Positions 1-11,210 of a stretch of DNA of 64,000 bases are shown in pieces (within the stretch, counting starts at the first letter, position 1; every line of letters starts with the position of its first letter). The notes under the pieces were generated by a model, which searched no databases, was not told where the DNA came from, and was given only the letters and a program-made list of their open reading frames with translations. The stretch is taken from positions 52,638,162 through 52,702,161 of the forward strand of contig CAMGYJ010000010.1 of assembly GCA_946122785.1 (NCBI GenBank). The letters are read 5' to 3'. This DNA comes from Linum tenue (taxonomy: Eukaryota; Streptophyta; Magnoliopsida; Malpighiales; Linaceae). A program made the translations under genes and the position numbers.

Positions 1-686
1 GTCTCCACCGACAATGACGTCTATTGATCCTATTCTCCACGGATGATAAGTCCATTAAGCACTGATTTGGGCCAATATATTTTCGGATGGCATTTTCGTA
101 ATTTATAGGGCGAACGAAAGGCCATTTTCTTTGGATTTTGAATGCTACATGTCACGGATTCGGCCTAAGGCTATTTTTCAACAATGATTATGTCAATTAA
201 GCACCGATTTGGGCGGATTTATTCCTGGTCATTTTTGGCAGATTCCAAAGGGGTACCATCACAGATTTCGGGCGATTTTTCTGACATGCCATTTTCTTTC
301 GATTCTTGAGCCTACAGATCACAGAATTAGGCCGAGGCTTTTCTCCACCGATAATAAAGTATATTGATCCTATTCTCCATGGATGAAAAGTCCATTAAGC
401 ACCGATTTGGGACAATTTATTTTCGGATGGCATTTTCGTAATTTATGGGGTGACGAAAGGCCATTTTCATGGGATTTTGAAGGCTACAGGTCACGGATTC
501 AGCCTAAGACTATTCTTCAACGATGATTAAGTTCATTAAGCACCGCTTAAGGCGGATTTATTCCGGATCAACTTTTCGGAAGATTCCAAATGGGTACCAT
601 CACAGATTTCGTGCGATTTTTCCGAAATGCCGTTTTCAATGGATTCTGGCGGATACAGATCACGGAATCAGGACGAGGCTAGTCTC

Positions 687-722
687 CACCGACAATGAAG
701 TCTGCACCCACAATGAAGTCTA
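687..722 (+). repeat. 18-bp tandem duplication inside a satellite monomer
   Basis: The words CACCGACAATGAAGTCTG (687-704) and CACCCACAATGAAGTCTA (705-722) are adjacent near-copies. Other monomers have only one copy here, so this is a private local duplication, probably from replication slippage. Confidence 0.8.
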
Positions 723-1943
723 TTGATCCTATTCTCCACGGATGATAAGTCCATTAAGCAACGATTTAGGCCAATTTATTTTCGGATGGCATTTTTCGTA
801 ATTTATGTGGCGACGAAAACCAATTTTCTTTGGATTTTGAAGGCTACAGGTCACGGATTCTGCCTGAGGCTATTTTTCAACCACGCTTAACTCCATTAAG
901 CACCGATTTGGGCGGATTTATTCCGGGTCAATTTTTGGCAGATTCCAAAGGGGTACCATCACAGATTTCGGGCGATTTTTCCAAAATGCCATTTTCTTTC
1001 GATTTTTGAGGCTACAGAACACGGAATCAGGCCGCAGTTATTCTCCACCGATAATGAAGTCTATTGATCCTATTCTCCACGGATGATAAGTCCATTAAGC
1101 ACCGATTTGGGCCAATTTATTTTCGGATGGCATTTTCGTAATTTATGGGCCGAACGAAAGTCCATTTTCTTTGGATTTTGAAAGCTACAGGTCGCGGATT
1201 CGGCCTCAGGCTATTTTTCAACAATGATTAAGTCCATTAATTACCTATTTGGGCGGATTTATTCCAGGTCTATTTTTGGCATATTCCAAAGGGGTACCAT
1301 CACTGATTTCGGGCGATTTTTTCGAAAATGCCATTTTCATTGGATTCTTGAGGATACAGATCACGGAATCAGGCCGCAGCTATTCTCCACCGATAATGAA
1401 GTCTATTGATCCTATTCTCCACGGATGATAAGTCCATCAAGCACCGATTTGGGCCAATTTATTTTCGGATGGCATTTTCGTAATTTATGGGCTGAACAAA
1501 AGGCCATTTTGTTTGCATTTTGAAAGCTACAGGTCGCGGATTCGGCCTGAGGCTATTTTTCAACAATGATTAAGTCCATTAAGAACCTATTTGGGCGGAT
1601 TTATTCCAGGTCTATTTTTGGCGGATTCCAAAGGGGAACCATCACTTATTTCGGGCGATTTTTCCGAAATGCCATTTTCATTGGATTCTTGAGGATACAG
1701 ATCACGAAATAAGGCCGAGGCTATTCTCCACCAATAATGAAGTCTATTGATCCAATTCTCCACCGATGATAAGTCCATTAAGCAACGATTTAGGCCAATT
1801 TATTTTCGGATGGTATTTTTCGTAATTTATGGGGCGACGAAAGGTAATTTTCTATGGATTTTGAAGGTTACAGGTCACGGATTCGGCCGGAGGCTATTTT
1901 TCAACAATGATTAAGTCCATTAAGCATCGATTTGGGCGGATTT

Positions 1944-2008
1944 ATTCCAGGTCTATTTTTGGCATATACCAAAGGGTCTATTTTTGGCATATTCCAGGTC
2001 TATTTTTA
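1944..2008 (+). repeat. Filler duplications at the left edge of the foreign insert
   Basis: The satellite word GTCTATTTTTGGCATAT occurs at 1951-1967 and again at about 1976-1992. Its first part, ATTCCAGGTCTATTTTT, returns a third time at 1991-2007 directly beside the foreign DNA. Normal monomers have this word once. Short templated repeats of flanking sequence at a junction are typical of end joining with template switching, which I infer here. Confidence 0.75.
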
Positions 2009-2384
2009 GCCGCTGAGATTGGCCTCGTGGGTTCCAGTACCTGTACCCGTAGTAGTTGCTAATAAAGCAAAAGTATCTACTGGTGCTGCAACTATCGAGT
2101 AATGGATAAAGTAAAGGCCAGGGGCGAGTTCAAGAGCCTATGCTCGAGCAACCCATGTCTTGTAAGTAAGTATCGTATCTTCCCGTGTAAAAAGAAAAGA
2201 AGCAAGCCATAAACTCAAACCAGGAATGAATACAGAATTAAGTTCCAGATCGTTATTAACTGGCTTGGAGTGAGTAACTGTTCATTCTTCCCCTCCCGTA
2301 AGAAGGGGTAGAGAAAATGCCTATTTCAAAAGGTTAAAGGTTGGGGTTCCAAATCTTCCTTGAGCGTTCAGGACCAAGGACGAA
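2009..2384. other. Non-satellite insert of unknown origin, possibly organellar DNA
   Basis: About 376 bp here bear no resemblance to either satellite subunit. Satellite stops in the word ATTCC and resumes at AAAGG, which are adjacent in an intact monomer, so little satellite was lost. There are no terminal inverted repeats, no LTR-like TG/CA ends and no clear target-site duplication, which argues against a standard transposon. No long reading frame is present. Base composition looks more balanced than the satellite, with purine runs and a CCCCT/AGGGG short inverted repeat near 2290-2309. The style reminds me of plant mitochondrial intergenic DNA, but I cannot identify a gene, so that origin is only a guess. 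Confidence 0.6.
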
Positions 2385-4029
2385 AGGAGAACCATCACTG
2401 ATTTCGAGCGATTTTTCCGAAAATGCCATTTTCTTTGGATTCTTGAGGATACAGATCACGGAATCAGGCCGCAGCTATTCTCCACCGATAATGAAGTCTA
2501 TTGATCATATTCTCCACGGATGATAAGTCCATCAAGCACCGATTTGGGCCAATTTATTTTCGGATGGCATTTTCGTAATTTATGGGTTGAACAAAAGGCC
2601 ATTTTCTTTGCATTTTGAAAGCTACAGGTCGCGGATTCGGCCTGAGGCTATTTTTCAACAATGATTAAGTCCATTAAGAACCTATTTGGGCGGATTTATT
2701 CCAGGTATATTTTTGGCAGATTCCAAAGGGGTACCATCACTTATTTCGGGCAATTTTTCCGAAATGCCATTTTCATTGGAATCTTGAGGATACAGATCAC
2801 GAAATCAGGCCGAGGCTATTCTCCACCGATAATGAAGTCTATTGATCCTATTCTCCACCGATGATAATTCCATTAAGCAACGATTTAGGCCAATTTATTT
2901 TTGGATGGTATTTTCGTAATTTATGGGGCGACGAAAGGTAATTTTCTATGGATTTTGAAGGTTACAGGTCACGGATTCGGCCTGAGGCTATTTTTCAACA
3001 ATGATTAAGTCCATTAAGCATCGATTTGGGCGGATTTATTCCGGGTCAATTTTTGCAGATTCCAAAGGGGTACCATCACTGATTTCGGGTGATTTTTCCA
3101 AATTGCCATTTTCTTTCGATTCTTGAGGCTACAGATCACGGAATCAAGCCGCAGCTATTCTCCACCGATAATGAAGTCTATTGATCCTATTCTCCACGGA
3201 TGATAAGTCCATTAATCACCGATTTGGGCCAATTTATTTTCGGATGGCATTTTCGTAATTTATGGGGCGACGAAAGTCCATTTTCTTTGGATTTTGAAAG
3301 CTACAGGTCGCGTATTCGGCCTGAGGCTATTTTTCAACAATGATTAAGTCCATTAATTACCTATTTGGGCGGATTTATTCCACATCTATTTTTGGCATAT
3401 TCCAAAGGGGTACCATCACTGATTTCGGGCGATTTTTCCGAAAATGCCATTTTCATTGGATTCTTGAGGATACAGATCACGGAATCAGGTCGCAGCTATT
3501 CTCCACCGATAATGAAGTCTATTGATCCTATTCTCCACGGATGATAAGTCCATCAAGCACCGATTTGGGCCAATTTATTTTCGGATGGCATTTTCGTAAT
3601 TTATGGGCTGAACAAAAGGCCATTTTGTTTGCATTTTGAAAGCTACAGGTCGCGGATTCGGCCTGAGGCTATTTTTCATCAATGATTAAGTCCATTAAGA
3701 ACCTATTTGGGCGGATTTATTCCAGGTCTATTTTTGGCAGATTCCAAAGGGGTACCATCACTTATTTCGGGCGATTTTTCCGAAATGCCATTTTCATTGG
3801 ATTCTTGAGGATACAGAATTACAGATCTCGAAATCACGCCGAGGCTATTCTCCACCGATAATGAAGTCTATTGATCCTATTCTCCACCGATGATAAGTCC
3901 ATTAAGCAACGATTTAGGCCAATTTATTTTAGTATGGCATTTTCGTAATTTATGGGGCGACGAAAGGTAATTTTCTATGGATTTTGAAGGTTACAGGTCA
4001 CGGATTCGGCCTGAGGCTATTTTTCAACA

Positions 4030-4229
4030 ATGATTAAGTCCATTAAGCATCGATTTGGGCGGATTTATTCCGGGTCAATTTTTGGCAGATTCCAAAGGGG
4101 TACCATCACTGATTTCGGGCGATTTTTCCAAAATGCCATTTTCTTTCGATTCTTGAGGCTACAGATCACGGAATCAAGCCGCAGCTATTCTCCACCGATA
4201 ATGAAGTCTATTGATCCTATTCTCCACGG
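4030..4229 (+). repeat. Example of satellite subunit A (200 bp)
   Basis: A typical A subunit. It begins ATGATTAAGTCCATTAAGCA, then has the A-only core (GGCGGATTTATTCCGGGTCA, GGCAGATTCCAAAGGGGTAC, CATCACTGATTTCGGGCGAT), then the segment shared with B (CCATTTTCTTT, GGCTACAGATCACGG) and ends with CTATTGATCCTATTCTCCAC. A forward reading frame of 67 codons fits inside A and closes at the TGA of the next B head. It exists only because the repeat is conserved. Confidence 0.85.
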
Positions 4230-4369
4230 ATGATAAGTCCATTAAGCACCGATTTGGGCCAATTTATTTTCGGATGGCATTTTCGTAATTTATGAGGCGA
4301 CGAAAGGCCATTTTCTTTGGATTTTGAAAGCTACAGGTCGCGTATTCGGCCTGAGGCTATTTTTCAACA
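4230..4369 (+). repeat. Example of satellite subunit B (140 bp)
   Basis: A typical B subunit. It begins GATGATAAGTCCATTAAGCA, then has the B-only core (CCAATTTATTTTCGGATGGC, ATTTTCGTAATTTATG, GGCGACGAAAGGCC), then the part shared with A (CCATTTTCTTTGGATTTTGA, AGCTACAGGTCGCG, GGCCTGAGGCTATTTTTCAA). It lacks about 60 bp of the A core. A and B share the first 28 bp or so and the last 60 bp or so, which shows that the 340-bp monomer grew from an older, shorter repeat. Confidence 0.85.
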
Positions 4370-7110
4370 ATGATTAAGTCCATTAATTACCTATTTGGGC
4401 GGATTTATTCCAGGTCTATTTTTGGCATATTCCAAAGGGGTACCATCACTGATTTCGGGCGATTTTTCCGAAAATGCCATTTTCATTGGATTCTTGAGGA
4501 TACAGATCACGGAATCAGGCCGCAGCTATTCTCCATCGATAATGAAGTCTATTGATCATATTCTCCACGGATGATAAGTCCATCAAGCACCGATTTTGGC
4601 CAATTTATTTTCGGATGGCATTTTCGTAATTTATGGGTTGAACAAAAGGCCATTTTCTTTGCATTTTGAAAGCTACAGGTCGCGGATTCGGCCTGAGGCT
4701 ATTTTTCAACAATGATTAAGTCCATTAAGAACCTATTTGGGCGGATTTATTCCAGGTCTATTTTTGGCAGATTCCAAAGGGGTACCATCACTTATTTCGG
4801 GCGATTTTTCCGAAATGCCATTTTCATTGGAATCTTGAGGATACAGATCACGAAATCAGGCCGAGGCTATTCTCCACCGATAATGAAGTCTATTGATCCT
4901 ATTCTCCACCGATGATAAGTCCATTAAGCAACGATTTAGGCCAATTTATTTTCGGATGGTATTTTCGTGATTTATGGGGCGACGAAAGGTAATTTTCTAA
5001 GGATTTTGAAGGTTACAGGTCAGGGATTCGGCCTGAGGCTATTTTTCAACAATGATTAAGTCCATTAAGCATCGATTTGGGCGGATTTATTCCGGGTCAA
5101 TTTTTGGCAGATTCCAAAGGGGTACCATCACCGATTTCGGGCGATTTTTCCAAAATGCCATTTTCTTTCGATTCTTGAGGCTACAAATCACGGAATCAAG
5201 CCGCAGCTATTCTCCACTGATAATGAAGTCTATTGATCCTATTCTCCACGGATGATAAGTCCATTAATAACCGATTTGGGCCAATTTATTTTCGGATGGA
5301 ATTTTCGTAATTTATGGGGCGACGAAAGGCCATTTTCTTTGGATTTTGAAAGCTACAGGTCGCGTATTCGGCCTGGGGCTATTTTTCAACAATGATTAAG
5401 ACAATTAATTACCTATTTGGGCGGATTTATTCCACGTCTATTTTTGGCATATTCCAAAGGGGTACCATCACTGATTTCGGTCGATTTTTCCGAAAATGCC
5501 ATTTTCATTGGATTCTTGAGGATACAGATCAGTGAATTAGGTCGCAGCTATTCTCCACCGATAATGAAGTCTATTGATCCTATTCTCCCCGGATGATAAG
5601 TCCATCAAACACCGATTTGGGCCAATTTATTTTCTGATGGAATTTTCGTAATTTATGGGCTGAACAAAAGGCCATTTTGTTTGCATTTTGAAAGCTACAG
5701 GTCGCGGATTCGGCCTGAGGCTATTTTTCAACAATGATTAAGTCCATTAAGAACCTATTTGGGCGGATTTATTCCAGGTCTATTTTTGGCAGATTCCAAA
5801 GGGGTACCATCACTTATTTCGGGCGATTTTTCCGAAATGCCATTTTCATTGGATTCTTGAGGATACAGAATTACAGATCACGAAATCAGGCCGAGGCTAT
5901 TCTCCACCGATAATGAAGTCTATTGATCCTATTCTCCACCGATGATAAATCCATTAAGCAATGATTTAGGCCAATTTATTTTCGGATGGCATTTTCGTAA
6001 TTTATGGGGCGACGAAAGGTAATTTTCTTTGGATTTTGAAGGTTACAGGTCACGGATTCGGCCTGAGGCTATTTTTCAACAATGATTAAGTCCATTAAGC
6101 ATCGATTTGGGCAAATTTATTCCGGGTCAATTTTTGGCAGATTCCAAAGGGGTACCATCACTGATTTCGGGTGATTTTTCCAAAATGCCATTTTCTTTCG
6201 ATTCTTGAGGCTACAAATCACGGAATCAAGCCGCAGCTATTCTCCACTGATAATGAAGTTTATTGATCCTATTCTCCACGGATGATAAGTCCATTAATAA
6301 CCGATTTGGGCCAATTTATTTTCGGATGGCATTTTCGTAATTTATGGGGCGACGAAAGGCCATTTTCTTTGGATTTTGAAAGCTACAGGTCGCGTATTCG
6401 GCCTGAGGCTATTTTTCAACAATGATTAAGTCCATTAATTACCTATTTGGGCGGATTTATTCCACGTCTATTTTTGGCATATTCCAAAGGGGTACCATCA
6501 CTTATTTCGGGCGATTTTTCCGAAATGCCATTTTCATTGGATTCTTGAGGATACAGAATTACAGATCACGAAATCAGGCCGAGGCTATTCTCCACCGATA
6601 ATGAAGTCTATTGATCCTATTCTCCACCGATGATAAATCCATTAAGCAATGATTTAGGCCAATTTATTTTCGGATGGCATTTTCGTAATTTATGGGGCGA
6701 CGAAAGGTAATTTTCTTTGGATTTTGAAGGTTACAGGTCACGGATTCGGCCTGAGGCTATTTTTCAACAATGATTAGGTCCATTAAGCATCGATTTGGGA
6801 AAATTTATTCCGGGTCAATTTTTGGCAGATTCCAAAGGGGTACCATCACTGATTTCGGGTGATTTTTCCAAAATGCCATTTTCTTTCGATTCTTGAGGCT
6901 ACAGATCACGGAATCAGGCCGCAGCTATTCTCCACCGATAATGAAGTCTATTGATCCAATTCTCCACGGATGATAAGTCCACTAAGCACCGATTTGGGCC
7001 AATTTATTTTCGGATGGCATTTTTCGTAATTTATGGGGCGACGAAAGGCCATTTTCTTTGGATTTTGAAAGCTACATGTCGCGTATTCGGCCTGAGGCTA
7101 TTTTTCAACA

Positions 7111-7819
7111 ATGATTAAGTCCATTAAGAACCTATTTGGGAGGATTTATTACAGGTCTATTTTTGGCAGATTCCAAAGGGGTACCATCACTGATTTCGGG
7201 CGATTTTTCCGAAATGCCATTTTCATTGGATTCTTGAGGGTACAGATCACGGAATCAGGCTGAGGCTATTCTCCACCGACAATGAAGTCTATTGATCATA
7301 TTCTCCACGGATGATAAGTCCATTAAGCACCGATTTGGGCCAATTTATTATCGGATGGCATTTTCGTATTTCATGGGGCGAGGAAAGGCCATTTTCTTTG
7401 GATTTTGAAGGCTACAGGTCACGGATTCAGCCTGAGGCTATTCTTCAACGATGATTAAGTCCATTAAGCACCGCTTATGGCAGATTCATTCCGGGTAAAT
7501 TTTCTGCAGATTCAAAATCGGTACTATCATAGATTTCGGGCGATTTTTCCGAAAAGCCATTTTGAATGGATTCTGGCGGATACTGATCACAGAATCAGGC
7601 CGAGGCTAGTCTCCACCGACAATGAAGTCTATTGATCCTATTCTCCACTGATGATAAGTCTATTAAGCAATGATTTAGGCCAATTTGTTTTCGGATGGCA
7701 TTTTCGTAATTTATGGGGCGACGAAAGGCCATTTTCTTTGGATTTTGAAGGCTACAGGTCACGGATTCGGCCTGAGGCTATTTTTCAACACGATTAAGTC
7801 CATTATGCACCGATTTGGC
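7111..7819 (+). repeat. Satellite monomers of mixed type
   Basis: About two monomers join the trimer HOR to the 10-monomer block. The A subunit at 7111 is AACC type with an unusual GGGAGGATTTATTACAGG core. The next, near 7452, has a diverged core (TATGGCAGATTCATTCCGGG, CAAAATCGGTACTATCA). No other content is visible. Confidence 0.85.
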
Positions 7820-10800
7820 CGGATTTATTCCGGGTCAATTTTTGGCAGATTCCAAAGGGGTACCATCACAGATTTCGAGCGATTTTCCGAAATGCCATTT
7901 CATTGGACTCTAGAGGCTACATATCACGGAATCAGGCCGAGACTATTCTCCACCGACAATGAAGTCTATTGATCATATTCTACACGGATGATAAGTCCAT
8001 TAAGCACCGATTGGGCCAATTTATTTTTGAATGGCATTTCGTGATTTATGGGGCGACGAAAGGCCATTTTCTTTGGATTTTGAAAGCTACAGGTCACGGA
8101 TTCGACTTGAGTCTATTCTTCAACGATGCTTAAGTTCATTAAGCACCGATTTGGGCGAATTTATTCCGGGTAAATTTTTAGCAGATTCCAAAGAAGTACC
8201 ATCACAGATTTCGAGCAATTTTTCCGAAATGCCATTTTCTTTCGATTCTTGAGGCTACAGATCACGGATCAGGCCGAGGCTATTCTCCATCGATAATGAA
8301 GTCTATAGATCCTATTCTCCACGGATAACAAGTCCTTTAAACACCGATTTGGGCTAATTTATTTTCGGATGGCATTTTCTTAATTTATGGAGCGACGACA
8401 GGTCATTTTCTTTAGATTTTGAAGGCTACATGTCACGGATTCGGCCTGAGGCTATTCTTCAAAAATGATTAAGTCAATTAAGCACCGATTTGGCGGATTT
8501 ATTCCGGGTCAATTTTTGGCAGATTCCAAAGGGGTACCATCACAGATTTCGAGCGATTTTTCCAAAATGGCATTTTCTTTCGAATCTTGAGGCTACAGAT
8601 CACGGAATCAGGCCGCAGCTATTCTCCACCGATAATGAAGTCTATTGATCCTATTCTCCACGGATGATAAGTCCATTAAGCACCGATTTGGGCCAATTTA
8701 TTTTTGGATGGCATTTTCGTAATTTATGGGCCGAACAAAAGGCCATTTTGTTTGCATTTTGAAAGCTACAGGTCGCGGATTCGACCTGAGGCTATTTTTC
8801 AACAATGGTTAAGTCCATTAAGAACCTATTTGGGCGGATTTATTCCAGGTCTATTTTTGGCAGATTCCAAAGGGGTACCATTACTGATTTCGGGCGATTT
8901 TTCCGAAATGCCATTTTCATTGGATTCTTGAGGATACAGATCACGGAATCAGGCAGAGGCTATTCTCAACCGACAATGAAGTCTATTGATCCTATTCTCC
9001 ACGGATGATAAGTCCATTAAGCACCACTTTGGGCCAATTTATTTTCGGATGGCATTTTCGTAATTTATGGGGCGACGAAAGGGCATTTTCTTTGGATTTT
9101 GAAGGCTACAGGTCACGGATTCAGCCTGAGGCTATTCTTCAACGATGATTAAGTCCATTAAGCACTGCTTATGGCGGATTCATTCCGGGTCAATTTTCGG
9201 CAGATTCCAAATCGGTAGTATCACAGACTTCGGTCGATTTTTCCGAAATGCCATTTTCGAAGGATTCTGGCGGATACAGATCACGGAATCAGGCCGAGGC
9301 TAGTCTCCACCGACAATGAAGTCTATTGATCCTATTCTCCACGGATGATAAGTCTATTAAGCAACGATTTAGGCCAATTTATTTTCGGATGGCATTTTCG
9401 TAATTTATGGGGCGACGAAAGGCCATTTTCTTTGGATTTTGAAAGCTAGAGGTCGCGGATTCGGCCTGAGGCTATTTTTCAACAATGATTAAGTCCATTA
9501 AGAACCTATTTGGGCGGATTTATTCCAGGTCTATTTTTGGCAGATTCCGAAGGGGTACCATCACTGATTTCGGGCAATTTTTCCGAAATGCCATTTTCAT
9601 TGGATTCTTGAGGATACAGATCACGGAATCAGGCCGAGGCTATTCTCCACCGACAAAGAAGTCTATTGATCCTTTTCTCCACGGATGATAAGTCCATTAA
9701 GCACCGATTTGGGCCAATTTATTTTCGGATGACATTTTCGTAATTTATGGGGCGACGAAAGGCCATTTTCTTTGGATTTTGAAGACTACAGGTCACGGAT
9801 TCAGCCTGAGGCTATTCTTCAACAATGATCAAGTCCCTTAAGCACCGCTTATGGCGGATTCATTCCGGGTCAATTTTCGGCAGATTCGAAATCAGTACTA
9901 TCACAGTTTTCGGGCGATTTTTCCGAAATACCATTTTCAATGGATTCTGGCGGATACAGATCACGGAATCAGGCCGAGGCTAGTCTCCACTGACAATGAA
10001 GTCTATTGATCATATTCTCCACGGATGATAAGTCCATTAAGCAAGGATTTAGGCCAATTTATTTTCGAATGGTATTTTCGTAATTTATGGGCCGACGAAA
10101 GGCCATTTTCTTTGGATTTTGAAGGCTACAGGTCACGGATTCGACATGAGGCTATTCTTCAACGATACTTAAGTTCATTAAGCACCGATTTGCGCGAATT
10201 TATTCCGTGTCAATTTTTGGCAGATTCCAAAGGGGTAATATCACAGATTTCGGGCGATTTTTCCGAAATGCCTTTTTCTTTCGATTCTTGAGGTTACAGA
10301 TCACGGAATTAGGCCGTAGCTATTCTCCACCGACAATGAAGTCTATAGATCCTAATCTCCACCGATGATAAGTCCATTAAGCAACGATTTAGGCCAATTT
10401 ATTTTCGGATGGCATTTTCGTAATTTATTGGGCGACGAAAGGGCATTTTCTTTGGATTTTGAAGGCTACAGGTCACGGATTCGGCCTGAGGCTATTTTTC
10501 AACAATGATTAAGTCCATTAAGCATCAATTTGGGAGGATTTATTCCGGGTGAATTTTTGGCAGATTCCAAAGGGGTACCATCACGGATTTCAGGCGATTT
10601 TTCCGAATTACCACTTTCAATGGATTCTGGCGGATTCATATCACGGAATCAGGCCGAGGCTAGTCTCCACAGATAATGAAGTCTATTGATCCTATTCTCC
10701 ACGGATGATAAGTCCATTAAGCAACGATTTAGGCCAATTTATTTTCGGATTGCATTTTCGTAATTTATGGGGCGACAAAAGGGCATTTTCTTTTGATTTT

Positions 10801-11210
10801 GAAGGCTACAGGTGACGGATTCGGCCTGAGGCTATTTTCAACAATTATTAAGTCCATTAAGCATCGATTTGGGCGGATTTATTCCGGGTCAATTTTTGGC
10901 AGATTCCAAAGGGGTACCATCACAGATTTCGGGCGATTTTTCCGAAATGCCACTTTCAATGGATTCTGGCGGATAAATATCACGGAATCGGGCCGAGGCT
11001 AGTCTCCACCGATAATGAAGTCTATTGATCCTATTCTCCACGGATGATAAGTCCATTAAGCAATGATTTAAGCCAATTTATTTTCCGATGACATTTTCGT
11101 AATTTATGGGGCGACGTAAGGCCATTTTCTTTGGATTTTGAAGGCTACAGGTCACGGATTCGGCTTGAGGCTATTTTTCAACAATGATTAAGTCCATTAA
11201 GCAGTGATTT
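7820..11210 (+). repeat. 10-monomer block, copy 1 (about 3.39 kb)
   Basis: This stretch is repeated about 3390 bp downstream. Matching landmarks include GGACTCTAGAGGCTACATAT near 7905 and 11297, the B subunit with GTGATTTATGGGGCGACG near 8041 and 11428, an A subunit reading CAATGGTTAAGTCC at 8803 and 12194, and CAAGGATTTAGGCC at 10042 and 13431. Offsets of 3391, 3391, 3390 and 3389 bp at successive points show the copies stay almost collinear. The copies stop matching near 11040, where one copy gained or lost a monomer. Confidence 0.85.

Larger units (their letters stand above)
1..2008 (+). repeat. 340-bp satellite array, left segment before the foreign insert
   Basis: The window opens inside an A subunit, and A subunits begin near 184, 523, 883, 1224, 1567 and 1906. 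The first three monomers are mixed types. From 1224 the order TTAC, AACC, CATC begins, which is the trimer HOR seen again after the insert. The last monomer starts as CATC type but changes to TTAC-type sequence (TCTATTTTTGGCATAT) before it is broken, so it is a hybrid. A small 18-bp tandem duplication lies at 687-722. No gene is visible. Confidence 0.95.
2385..7110 (+). repeat. Trimer higher-order repeat (TTAC, AACC, CATC types; about 1.03 kb)
   Basis: A subunits start at 2661 (AACC), 3001 (CATC), 3340 (TTAC), 3682 (AACC), 4030 (CATC), 4370 (TTAC), 4712 (AACC), 5052 (CATC), 5392 (TTAC), 5733 (AACC), 6082 (CATC), 6422 (TTAC head with AACC tail) and 6770 (CATC). TTAC units recur at 1030, 1022 and 1030 bp. 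TTAC units carry ATTAATTACC and CCGAAAATGCC, AACC units carry ATTAAGAACC and CACTTATTTCGG, and CATC units carry CCAAAATGCC with CTTTCGATTC. The preceding B subunit co-varies: GAACGAAAGG or GAACAAAAGG before AACC units, GGCGACGAAAGG before CATC units. The hybrid at 6422 marks loss of one monomer by in-register exchange. Confidence 0.88.

Noticed and set aside
2050..2100. Resemblance of a short frame in the foreign insert (GAATI-like residues) to the start of mitochondrial ATP synthase subunit 9
   Set aside because: Only about five residues agree, followed at once by a stop. This is too short to separate from chance.
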